Of a stretch of DNA of 64,000 nucleotides, positions 1 to 7,724 are shown in pieces. The position numbers and the translations under genes are program-made. This stretch comes from Sphingobacterium multivorum (GTDB lineage Bacteria; Bacteroidota; Bacteroidia; Sphingobacteriales; Sphingobacteriaceae): NCBI RefSeq assembly GCF_900457465.1, contig NZ_UAUU01000011.1, positions 992,001-1,056,000 of the forward strand. The letters run 5' to 3'. Each line of letters begins with the position of its first letter. Positions within the stretch are counted from its first letter, which is position 1. The notes under the pieces are model-generated. The model saw only the letters and a program-made list of their open reading frames with translations, ran no database searches and was not told the DNA's origin.

Positions 1-1524
1 GATGAAAATTTTTGGGACTACGCAGACAATGCCGAAAAAATCGTCAATATGGCCTATAATCAGCTGTATTCAGCAGATCGTATGTGGAATGATGAAGCCC
101 TGAGTGATAATATTTTTGAGGGGCGCTCAAACACAGACCAGCGTGCGATCCGTAATGGAACTGCCGATCCGACACTGGGCCGCTTTGGGGCAGAGTGGTC
201 CGATCTCTACGGCGGTATTAAGACCTGCCATGTCTATCTAGAGAATGTGGAGCGTGTACCCGGAATGGACCCGGCACTCAAAAAACGCCGTACCGCCGAG
301 GTGCGCTTTATCCGTGCATTTCTCTATTTTAGACTTGTTAATTTCTATGGCGCTGTGCCTTTCTTCACGAAAGATATCTCACTGGAAGAGTCCAAGACTT
401 TACCACGGACAGAAAAAGCGACTATTATGGCATTTATCCATCAAGAGTTGGATCAATGCATGGCCGATCTACCGAACAAAGATGCTTTACCGGCAGACGA
501 CCGCGGCCGGATTACCAAGGGCGCCGCTTCAGCCTTTCAAGCCCGTGCCTACCTGTATGAAAGCAACTGGAATAAAGTAGTGGAGTACTGTGAAAATCTG
601 ATGAAAAAACAAACGGAATTTGGAACTTACGCATTATTCCGCAGTTATCCGGAGCTGTTTACTGCAGCCAATGAATACAATTCAGAAGTTATTCTGGATT
701 ATGCCTATGTACCTCTTTTAAAAACCTGGAATAAGTTATATGATGCAGCACCAATCTCTGCACAGGCACGTTTAAACGGATATGCACCATTACAAAGTCT
801 GGTTGATAATTATTTGACACTGGGCGGAAATACCATTGCTACGGATCCGCAATATAACGACAGTAATCCCTATGTCAACCGCGATCCACGCATGGCTGCA
901 ACCATCGTTTTTCATGGCGGACAATGGACAGATTTTGACGGTACAACACGCAAGATTTTTATCAAACCCGGCTCGGGTACAACCGATAAGGAACGCCTCG
1001 ACGAATATCAGGGTGCCAGTGCCAACGCTTCCGCGACAGGTTATTACGTAAAGAAATACTACGATGTAACAGCAACAGTAAAATACGATGCCGGATTGAA
1101 CATCATCATGTTCAGGTACGCCGATATCTTATTGATGTATGCTGAAGCAAAAGAAGCACTGGGACAACTGAATGCCGCAGTATGGGACATGACGATCAGA
1201 CCTATTCGTCAGCGGGCTGGTTTTGAAGCATCAAAAGCGCTGGACTTCCCGACGACCGGAGACCTGAAGACAATTGTCCGAAATGAGCGGAGAAGCGAGC
1301 TTGCACTTGAGGGATTGCGTTACTATGATATCATGCGCTGGAAGGCGGGTAAAACTTATTTGGACGGCCAGGTATTGGGTGCTAAATATGGTGGTAACAA
1401 TAGCAATATCAAACTGGATATTCGTCGATTTGATGAAAGTAGAGACTATCTCTGGTCGATACCACGAACCCAGATCGATCTAAATAAAAATTTATTGCCT
1501 AACAATCAGGGCTACTCAAACTAA
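1..1524 (+). CDS. SusD/RagB-family glycan-binding lipoprotein, 5'-partial
   Basis: The frame is open from base 1, so the true start and the lipoprotein signal lie outside the window; an internal ATG at 49 is not the start. SusD proteins sit on the cell surface, bind oligosaccharide and cap the SusC porin. Visible SusD features are the TPR-like helical segment around 'RFIRAFLYFRLVNFYGAVPF', the 'ITKGAASAFQARAYLY' helix and the C-terminal 'IVRNERRSELALEGLRYYDIMRW' region, which is typical of the family. It is followed 74 bases later by a SusE-like gene and two GH76 genes, so its likely ligand is alpha-mannan. Family assignment is secure; ligand is inferred from neighbours. Confidence 0.93.
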   Translation, partial: DENFWDYADNAEKIVNMAYNQLYSADRMWNDEALSDNIFEGRSNTDQRAIRNGTADPTLGRFGAEWSDLYGGIKTCHVYLENVERVPGMDPALKKRRTAEVRFIRAFLYFRLVNFYGAVPFFTKDISLEESKTLPRTEKATIMAFIHQELDQCMADLPNKDALPADDRGRITKGAASAFQARAYLYESNWNKVVEYCENLMKKQTEFGTYALFRSYPELFTAANEYNSEVILDYAYVPLLKTWNKLYDAAPISAQARLNGYAPLQSLVDNYLTLGGNTIATDPQYNDSNPYVNRDPRMAATIVFHGGQWTDFDGTTRKIFIKPGSGTTDKERLDEYQGASANASATGYYVKKYYDVTATVKYDAGLNIIMFRYADILLMYAEAKEALGQLNAAVWDMTIRPIRQRAGFEASKALDFPTTGDLKTIVRNERRSELALEGLRYYDIMRWKAGKTYLDGQVLGAKYGGNNSNIKLDIRRFDESRDYLWSIPRTQIDLNKNLLPNNQGYSN

Positions 1525-1598
1525 ACTTAATTAAAAAATTAGCGCAAACGTCGCATTAAAAAAATGTACGTTTCGAACCATAAATTTAGGATAAAGAC

Positions 1599-2741
1599 AT
1601 GAAATGGTATTTTAAAGTTATAGCAATGGTCGCATTGGCTGCGAGCATCGTCTCCTGTAAAAAAGACGATATGAAATACGCTGACGCAGAGGTGTCTGCT
1701 GTTGAGAACCTCTATACCCCTGCAGATGGAAAAGCTGTCAAATTATTAAGTTCCAGCTCCGCAGCGCTGTATTTTGAATGGGAGTCGGCCTTGGTGGCCG
1801 ACGGTGGGGCAGCTCAATATGAAGTTGTCTTTGACAAGTCCGGCGGCGATTTTAGCAAACCTCTTTACACAGTTACGTCGGATAATAATGGAAACTCAAA
1901 CGGCGCCAATATCAGTCACAAAATATTGAATCAGGTAGCAACGAAAGCGGGGATCAACCCTGGTGAGAGCGGCGATGTAATCTGGTCAGTCTATGCTATC
2001 CGTGGAATGAAACGGGTGTTGAGCAAAGCTAAGAAGGTATTGAACATCAAAACACTGGAAGGCTTTGCGGAAATCCCCGATGAATTATTTATCACTGGAG
2101 AGGCAACTGAGGGTGGGACGGATGTTGCCTCATCTTTACCTTTTAATTTGGTAGGGAACGGTGAATATGAGATCTTTACAAAATTGGAAGCCGGTAAAAA
2201 ATATATTTTTACGGATCGCAAGTCTGCTGAGGGACGTGTTTTCTATTCGGAAGATCAAACCAAAATAAAAGAAGGTGAAACCGGAAGTAACAGCATTGCT
2301 AAGACCGCAGTATATCGTATTCGAATAGATTTCAATGTTGCAGCAGTTACCTACACAGAGATCAAAAACATGGGCGTTTATTTCTCGCCATCCGGAGCTG
2401 TAGTGTTGGATCTACCTTATCAAGGGAAGGGAATTTGGGCTGCAACAGGTATCATCAATTTTAAACAGGAAAGTTGGGGCCGCGACCAACGTTATAAGTT
2501 CCAAATGGAAACCGTCAAGGGAGGAAAGACTGAAACCTTACAGCTGGGAACTCAGAATGGAACGGACAGTCCTCCAAATAGTTCATCAGCTCCTTCTTAT
2601 TATTTCGTTCGCATATTGCCCAATCTTTCGCAATGGGATGATAAATGGAAATTTGTAGATGCAGTAGACGGCCATCCAACAAAAATAGCGATGATTTTAC
2701 AAGGCGACAAAGACTATACGCATACTGTAGTGCCAAATTAA
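1599..2741 (+). CDS. SusE/SusF-like outer-membrane lipoprotein
   Basis: 380 residues. The N-terminus has a lipoprotein signal with the lipobox Cys at residue 20 ('AASIVSCKKDD'), then an N-terminal beta-sandwich of SusE type (about residues 30-150) and further beta-rich carbohydrate-binding-like segments to the end. SusE proteins are surface-exposed starch- or glycan-binding lipoproteins that help the SusC/D pair capture ligand. It lies between the SusD gene and the first GH76 gene, only 13 bases from the latter, so it is probably cotranscribed with them. The exact Pfam subfamily cannot be decided by eye. Confidence 0.8.
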   Translation: MKWYFKVIAMVALAASIVSCKKDDMKYADAEVSAVENLYTPADGKAVKLLSSSSAALYFEWESALVADGGAAQYEVVFDKSGGDFSKPLYTVTSDNNGNSNGANISHKILNQVATKAGINPGESGDVIWSVYAIRGMKRVLSKAKKVLNIKTLEGFAEIPDELFITGEATEGGTDVASSLPFNLVGNGEYEIFTKLEAGKKYIFTDRKSAEGRVFYSEDQTKIKEGETGSNSIAKTAVYRIRIDFNVAAVTYTEIKNMGVYFSPSGAVVLDLPYQGKGIWAATGIINFKQESWGRDQRYKFQMETVKGGKTETLQLGTQNGTDSPPNSSSAPSYYFVRILPNLSQWDDKWKFVDAVDGHPTKIAMILQGDKDYTHTVVPN

Positions 2742-2754
2742 AGGAGGAGACCCG

Positions 2755-3879
2755 ATGAAAAAAATGATTATACTGTCATCCATATTGTTTCTACTCTTTG
2801 GATGCACCAAGATTGAGGACAGCTACCCGTATGAAGACTCCGTAGAGGAAAGCTGGACAGCTATTGCAACACAGGTTTCCGATAAGATGATCGCCGGGTT
2901 CTGGAATGAGTCCGGGTATTTTAACAATGCGATCAATCAATCCGATCTGGGATTTCAATATTGGCCCAATGCACATGCGATGGATGTTGTTATCGATGCT
3001 TATCTACGGACGAAAGATGCCAAGTATAGTGCCTATTTCGGCAAATGGTTTGAAGGTGTGAAGATCAAAAATGGCAATACCTATTATAACGTATTCTATG
3101 ATGATATGGAATGGAATGCACTGACCATATTGCGCTTATATGAAATTACCAAGGATCAAAAATACCTCGACACCGTATTACTTTTATGGACAGATATTGT
3201 TGGTGCATGGGATGAGCAATATGCAGGCGGCGGATTGGCTTGGAAGAAAGATATGCGCTATAGCAAAAATGCTTGCTCGAATGGGCCAGCTAGTATTCTG
3301 GCAGCTAGATTATATCGTTTGACAAAAGATGAAAACTACCTGACCTGGGCCAAGAAGATCTACGAATGGCAAAAGGCAACCTTGTATAATCCGTCAACAG
3401 GCGCTGTTTATGATAATATTAATGGTCAGACTGGTAATGTGGATATGACGACACTTACTTATAATCAGGGAACGTTCCTTGGTACCGCAGTGGAGCTTTT
3501 TAAGGTTACGAATGACCAGCTCTATCTGGTTGATGCGCAAAAAATTAGTTATTACACGATTACACGTTGTATCGATGGCGGGAATAATATCTTGCGCGAT
3601 GAAGGAAATGGCGACGGCGCATTGTTTAAAGGAATATTTATACGATATTTCGTAGACTATTTAAATCAGGAAGGAATTGATGCAGCCTACCGGAGTAAGT
3701 TCGAGAAGTTTTTGGTCAATAATGGTAAAATTGCCTGGATTAAGGGAACGAGTCGACCGACGTTGTTCTTTGGCCCATCCTGGGCGCAGCCACCTATTGG
3801 CAACAGTGAAATTACGGCCTATGCAAGTGCAGCCATGCTCTTTGAAGGATTAGCAAGCTATGAAAATAAATTAAAATAA
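2755..3879 (+). CDS. GH76 alpha-1,6-mannanase, lipoprotein
   Basis: 374 residues with a lipoprotein signal (Cys17 in 'LFLLFGC'), so probably surface- or periplasm-anchored. It shows the (alpha/alpha)6-barrel pattern of GH76 and the adjacent catalytic aspartates at D116-D117 in 'NVFYDDMEWNALTILRLYE', as well as 'GGGLAWKKDMRYSKNACSNGP', a typical GH76 segment. GH76 enzymes cut the alpha-1,6-mannan backbone of fungal mannan. An unusually good Shine-Dalgarno (aaggaggag, 2741-2749) precedes the ATG; strong SD sites are uncommon in Bacteroidota and support this start. Second catalytic partner is the neighbouring GH76. Confidence 0.9.
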   Translation: MKKMIILSSILFLLFGCTKIEDSYPYEDSVEESWTAIATQVSDKMIAGFWNESGYFNNAINQSDLGFQYWPNAHAMDVVIDAYLRTKDAKYSAYFGKWFEGVKIKNGNTYYNVFYDDMEWNALTILRLYEITKDQKYLDTVLLLWTDIVGAWDEQYAGGGLAWKKDMRYSKNACSNGPASILAARLYRLTKDENYLTWAKKIYEWQKATLYNPSTGAVYDNINGQTGNVDMTTLTYNQGTFLGTAVELFKVTNDQLYLVDAQKISYYTITRCIDGGNNILRDEGNGDGALFKGIFIRYFVDYLNQEGIDAAYRSKFEKFLVNNGKIAWIKGTSRPTLFFGPSWAQPPIGNSEITAYASAAMLFEGLASYENKLK

Positions 3880-3887
3880 TGGAATGC

Positions 3888-3926
3888 AAGAAGCCTTCGT
3901 GACCCAAAAGGTTCCGAGGGCTTCTT
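3888..3926 (+). terminator. Imperfect hairpin between the two GH76 genes
   Basis: Arms aagaagcc (3888-3895) and ggcttctt (3919-3926) enclose an inner paired stretch and a short A-rich loop. There is no T-run behind it, so it may be an attenuating or mRNA-stabilising hairpin rather than a full terminator. The next ATG is only 10 bases downstream. Confidence 0.5.
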
Positions 3927-3935
3927 AAAGTACAT

Positions 3936-5126
3936 ATGCTGATGAGACAAATCATTAAAATAACGACGACCGTGCTGCTATCGGGCTTATGCTATTTAAC
4001 AGGCTATGGTCAACTCAATAAGGGGCAGTCTGCCGAACGTGCCCAAAGAACCCTAGCTATTATTTACGCTAAGTATGGAAATACCAAAAACCAGTTGTTG
4101 ACTGAGAAATATCCATTCGACGAAACCTTTAAAGCAGACTATCTGGATAATCCCGAACAGGCAGCCGGGCAAAAGAAATATGCCTACCTATGGCCATTCT
4201 CGGGGAGCTTTTCCGCTGTAAATACATTGATGGAGCTCCCAAAGAACAAAGCGCTTTATCAAAAGATCCTTGACCAGCGCGTGCTACCAGGATTAATGGA
4301 ATATAGGGATCATTCTAGGGAGCCCGTTGGTTATGCTTCCTATATCAATTCTGCTCCGGCATCAGACCGGTTTTATGATGATAACGTCTGGTTGGGTATT
4401 GACTTTACCGATAGTTATCTGCAGACAAAAAAGGTCGATTATCTCAAGCATGCGAAAGAGATCTGGGCTTTTGTAAAAAGCGGTGCGGATGACAAGCTCG
4501 GCGGCGGAATCTATTGGTGTGAACAGAAAAAGGAATCTAAAAATACCTGTTCCAATGCTCCTGCAGCAGTGTTTGCACTAAAACTGTTTGAAGCTACTCA
4601 GGAGAAAGACTATCTGAATGAAGCACAACGTCTCTATGACTGGACAAAGGCAGGACTGCAAGATCCTGCGGACAAGCTGTATTGGGATAATATTCAGCTC
4701 AATGGAAATATTGGTAAGGCCAAGTATTCCTATAATGCTGGGCAGATGTTGCAAGCAGCAGCCTTGCTTTACAAGCTTACCAAGGAAAAAAAATATCTGA
4801 TTGATGCCCAAGAGCTGGCAAAAGCTTGTTTAGCGTATTTTTTTCAGACCACGGACCAAGATACTTTTCCAATGTTAAAGAATAGTAACTTATGGTTCCA
4901 TGCTGTAATGATGAGGGGATATATCAGTTTATTTGAACAGGACGGAAATAGAAACTATATTGATGTTTTTGCGAAAAACCTAGACCGTGCATGGTATAAG
5001 ATGAGGGATCAGGACGGACTTTTTGATGTCGACTGGACTTTGGAGAAAAAGCAAAAATCCAAGTGGCTGTTAGATCAATGCGCTTTTGTGGAGATGTATG
5101 GACGTTTGGCAAAACTAGGATATTAA
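3936..5126 (+). CDS. GH76 alpha-1,6-mannanase, secreted
   Basis: 396 residues with a cleavable signal peptide (hydrophobic stretch about residues 8-25, ending near 'LTGYGQ'); no lipobox, unlike the upstream GH76. The catalytic Asp pair is D148-D149 in 'DRFYDDNVWLGIDF', and 'GGGIYWCEQKKESKNTCSNAP' matches the GH76 core. The start may be the ATG at 3936 or the second ATG at 3942; both give a signal peptide. With the lipoprotein GH76 it suggests split surface and periplasmic mannan cleavage. It is the last gene of the mannan PUL, followed by a strong terminator. Confidence 0.9.
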   Translation: MLMRQIIKITTTVLLSGLCYLTGYGQLNKGQSAERAQRTLAIIYAKYGNTKNQLLTEKYPFDETFKADYLDNPEQAAGQKKYAYLWPFSGSFSAVNTLMELPKNKALYQKILDQRVLPGLMEYRDHSREPVGYASYINSAPASDRFYDDNVWLGIDFTDSYLQTKKVDYLKHAKEIWAFVKSGADDKLGGGIYWCEQKKESKNTCSNAPAAVFALKLFEATQEKDYLNEAQRLYDWTKAGLQDPADKLYWDNIQLNGNIGKAKYSYNAGQMLQAAALLYKLTKEKKYLIDAQELAKACLAYFFQTTDQDTFPMLKNSNLWFHAVMMRGYISLFEQDGNRNYIDVFAKNLDRAWYKMRDQDGLFDVDWTLEKKQKSKWLLDQCAFVEMYGRLAKLGY

Positions 5127-5264
5127 TTCATGTATCAATTTCCTGACGAAGATAGGGGCGACGCTACTGATGCTCAGTCGGAATTTTTGAGAAATTTTTA
5201 AAACATTCTTGCGCTGACAGTGGTTTTTTGGATAACTTAGGCAAGTTAGATTATTGTATTTATA

Positions 5265-5299
5265 TAGGCTAGGTATTGGTTCCCTAGCCTATTTTTTTT
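5265..5299 (+). terminator. Rho-independent terminator of the mannan PUL
   Basis: A 9-bp perfect stem (taggctagg 5265-5273 / cctagccta 5283-5291) with a 9-base loop is followed directly by eight T residues. It ends the GH76 operon and also lies just behind the stop of the convergent gene on the minus strand. Confidence 0.85.
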
Positions 5300-5337
5300 C
5301 TTACTATTTTTGCATTGACTCATTGATGCAGAAAAAT

Positions 5338-5793
5338 CTAGATCCCGCACAGAATTTTAATGTTTTCATGGGCTTCCCGCTGCTGGCTCAGCTGAATCTG
5401 GATCAAGTTTTTGGCCCCGATAGACAGCTTGTTTTCCTCCGCCAGCGCTTTGTCGTAAACCTCGCGGAACGCTGCCTCGCCGCGCTCACAATGCTCCAAT
5501 AAATCTTGCATATTACCGCCCGATAATTTTGATTTGATCACCATCCACAGCCGAAAAAGCTCGCCGCTTAATTTTGTCCGGTCAGTCGCGTATTGGCCAG
5601 CAAGCTCAACCAGTGGACTGAGTTCGGCAATAAACTTTTCAGACTGCCCGATCATCTTTCTGAACACAGCTTCCCGGGCACCTTCGCCCTGCTCGTTGGC
5701 CAGATCAATAGCCAGCTCGTATCCTTCGATGCGGTCATTGTTGATTTTAATGAGGTCATTTAAAATATTGGGGTCGTTCTGATTACTTTTCAT
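5338..5793 (-). CDS. PA2169/DUF2383-family four-helix-bundle protein
   Basis: 151 residues, all helical in pattern, with the family opening 'LNDLIKINNDRIEGYELAID' and conserved 'ELSPLVELAG' and 'SGELFRLWM' segments. The PA2169 family is ferritin-like in fold and is often induced by stress; its biochemical role is not established. A clear paralogue lies at 32418-32885 in this window. It is transcribed on its own, convergent with the mannan PUL. The start is the only ATG giving the conserved N-terminus. Confidence 0.85.
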   Translation of the reverse strand: MKSNQNDPNILNDLIKINNDRIEGYELAIDLANEQGEGAREAVFRKMIGQSEKFIAELSPLVELAGQYATDRTKLSGELFRLWMVIKSKLSGGNMQDLLEHCERGEAAFREVYDKALAEENKLSIGAKNLIQIQLSQQREAHENIKILCGI

Positions 5794-5813
5794 CTTTTCG
5801 TTATACTATTTTT

Positions 5814-5848
5814 AATCTTGTGTGCTGTTTAAATCTTATATGCTGTTT
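5814..5848. repeat. Two near-identical 17-base tandem units in a 305-base gap
   Basis: Units 5814-5830 and 5832-5848 share aatctt..g/a..tgctgttt with two differences, 18 bases apart, immediately upstream of the minus-strand PA2169-type gene. The gap 5794-6098 also holds the promoters of that gene and of the YihY gene, but I cannot assign them with confidence. The repeat may be an operator pair or chance. Confidence 0.35.
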
Positions 5849-6098
5849 GTAGAGGAACAAGGAAGATTAATCATTAGTTTGTCTTTATTTCTGTTATGAT
5901 AATTTGTGGCGGCTTACTGCCTGATTTTGAGCGGACTTATTTCGTGTTTCCTCGCATAGGCTATGTTGCTGACCAGACAGAAAACGTATAACGTAGACTT
6001 TATTTTCCTAAAAAACAAACGTTCTGTCCTATTTAAGAGTTTCTTTCTTAGAAAACAAGATAGATTTTGAACAATAACGATTAAAAAACACGACAGCA

Positions 6099-7082
6099 AT
6101 GGATGTAAAAAAGGAAAAGACAAGCAAGCTACAGACCTATTGGACCATACTGAAAAATACGGTATCGGGATTTATGAATGAAGACTCCATGAAATACAGT
6201 GCTTCATTATCCTATTATACCGTTTTTTCCATTGGCCCCATTTTAGTTTTAATGATCGCACTGGCCGGAATATTTTATGGTGCCGAAGCCATTCAGGGAA
6301 AGGTTTTTACCGAACTGAACGGTTTGGTGGGTAATAGCGCCGCCAAACAGATTGAAGAGGTCATTCAGAACCTCCAGCTGTCGGGCAAATCCAATATGGC
6401 GCTGGTGATCAGTATCGTGACGCTGATTATCGGAGCAACCACGGTTTTTGGCGATATGCAAAACTCCATCAATAAAATATGGCATGTACGTCCAAAACCA
6501 AAAAAGGGTTGGTTAAAACTAATTCAGGACCGATTGCTATCGTCCTCGCTCGTTATTGGACTGGGCTTCCTGCTGGTGGTCACCTTGATCGTCAACGGTA
6601 TTATTTTGGCCCTGACCGGACAGCTACAGCGCTATTTTCCGGAAATAACGGTCGTGCTGTTGAACGTCATTAATTTTGTCATTTCCTTTGTGGTTATTGT
6701 CATCCTCTTTAGCGTGATCTTTAAAACCTTGCCAGATGTCAATATCCAATGGAAGACCGTTCGTGCCGGTGCCCTGTTTACGGCTATATTATTTGTTATT
6801 GGTCGTTACCTGATCGGCATCTACCTCGAACGTTCGGCCACGCAGGATACCTACGGTGCGGCAGGCTCCTTTGTACTGATTTTGCTTTGGGTATATTATA
6901 CTGCAGCGATTCTCTATTTCGGCGCGATTTTCACCCGCGAGTATGCGACGGAAATGGAAATACCGATTGAACCGTCTGAATTCGCAGTCCATGTGGAGAC
7001 GCAGGAAATCGAGCGGAATGTCGATGAAATACCTCCGGCACCAATGGATTCCGAGGAAACCACCATTGATAAAACGGAGTAA
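6099..7082 (+). CDS. YihY/virulence factor BrkB-family membrane protein
   Basis: 327 residues. The hallmark opening 'YSASLSYYTVFSIGPILVLM' is followed by about six hydrophobic segments: residues 40-62, 103-122, 148-172, 186-208, 218-236 and 250-272 approximately. The C-terminal 45 residues are acidic and hydrophilic. YihY/BrkB proteins are inner-membrane proteins long misnamed as RNase BN; their function is unresolved, with transport or envelope roles proposed. It is followed by CsbD, another stress-associated gene, about 95 bases away. Confidence 0.9.
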   Translation: MDVKKEKTSKLQTYWTILKNTVSGFMNEDSMKYSASLSYYTVFSIGPILVLMIALAGIFYGAEAIQGKVFTELNGLVGNSAAKQIEEVIQNLQLSGKSNMALVISIVTLIIGATTVFGDMQNSINKIWHVRPKPKKGWLKLIQDRLLSSSLVIGLGFLLVVTLIVNGIILALTGQLQRYFPEITVVLLNVINFVISFVVIVILFSVIFKTLPDVNIQWKTVRAGALFTAILFVIGRYLIGIYLERSATQDTYGAAGSFVLILLWVYYTAAILYFGAIFTREYATEMEIPIEPSEFAVHVETQEIERNVDEIPPAPMDSEETTIDKTE

Positions 7083-7177
7083 GTCGCCGTGAACATTTTT
7101 TAACATTTGATAACAATTTTTTTTAAACGATTCCAGCTGCAGGCTGTTATATCTATAAAAAACGAAAGGAAAATAAT

Positions 7178-7363
7178 ATGAGCGAATTAACTTGGAAAGG
7201 TCGTTGGAACGAAATTAAAGGTAAGGTAAAACAACAATACGCAGACCTTACAGATGATGATTTACTATATGCGGAAGGCAAAGAAGATGAGTTGGTAGGT
7301 AAACTTCAAAAGAAAACAGGTAAAACACAAGATGAGGTGAATAACTGGTTGAACGGTTTGTAG
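7178..7363 (+). CDS. CsbD-family small stress protein
   Basis: 61 residues matching CsbD throughout: 'WNEIKGKVKQQYADLTDDDL' and 'GKEDELVGKLQKKTGKTQDE'. CsbD proteins are small, highly charged and usually part of the general stress response; molecular function is unknown. A good ribosome-binding site (gaaagga) precedes the ATG. It ends just before a strong shared terminator. Confidence 0.93.
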   Translation: MSELTWKGRWNEIKGKVKQQYADLTDDDLLYAEGKEDELVGKLQKKTGKTQDEVNNWLNGL

Positions 7364-7380
7364 AATAGTGTTTTCAGGTT

Positions 7381-7414
7381 AAAGGCGGATAGCAGCAATG
7401 TTATCCGCCTTTTT
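7381..7414. terminator. Bidirectional terminator between csbD-like and SemiSWEET genes
   Basis: An 11-bp stem (aaaggcggata 7381-7391 / tatccgccttt 7402-7412) with a 10-base loop has T-runs on both strands. The minus-strand SemiSWEET stop codon begins right at its right edge (7415-7417), so it serves both convergent genes. Confidence 0.85.
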
Positions 7415-7678
7415 TTATGCCTTTTTTCTGTAAATCAGATAGCTGCCCAGGAGACACAGGTTTACGAGAACAGCAAAGCTGTTTGAATAGATAATGGGCG
7501 CCTCACTTTTCATTATGCCGTACCATACCCATAGGGCAAGTCCTATGATTAAGGTTAACAGCATAACGGGAGAAAGGTCATCCACATTCTTTTCTTTCAA
7601 TACCTTGATCAGCTGTGGTAACATCGAAATGGAGGTTAGGATCCCCGCAATAATTCCCAATAAGTTTTCATTGATCAT
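7415..7678 (-). CDS. SemiSWEET-type sugar transporter (PQ-loop)
   Basis: 87 residues with three predicted membrane helices (about 4-22, 36-56, 63-83), the size of bacterial SemiSWEETs. Family marks are 'GILTSISMLPQLIKVLKEKN' with the conserved Pro-Gln, the Trp-rich helix 'ALWVWYGIM' and the Asn in 'YSNSFAVLVNLCL'. Two copies form one pore that moves mono- or disaccharides down their gradient across the inner membrane. It stands alone, so its sugar cannot be inferred from context. Confidence 0.9.
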   Translation of the reverse strand: MINENLLGIIAGILTSISMLPQLIKVLKEKNVDDLSPVMLLTLIIGLALWVWYGIMKSEAPIIYSNSFAVLVNLCLLGSYLIYRKKA

Positions 7679-7724
7679 AAGAGAAATAGCTGTTTAATTG
7701 TATCATGCATTTTGCTCAAATCGA

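Noticed and set aside
5254..5782. Two plus-strand frames opposite the PA2169-type gene
   Set aside because: The minus strand encodes a recognised protein with a paralogue in the window; the opposite frames do not resemble anything.
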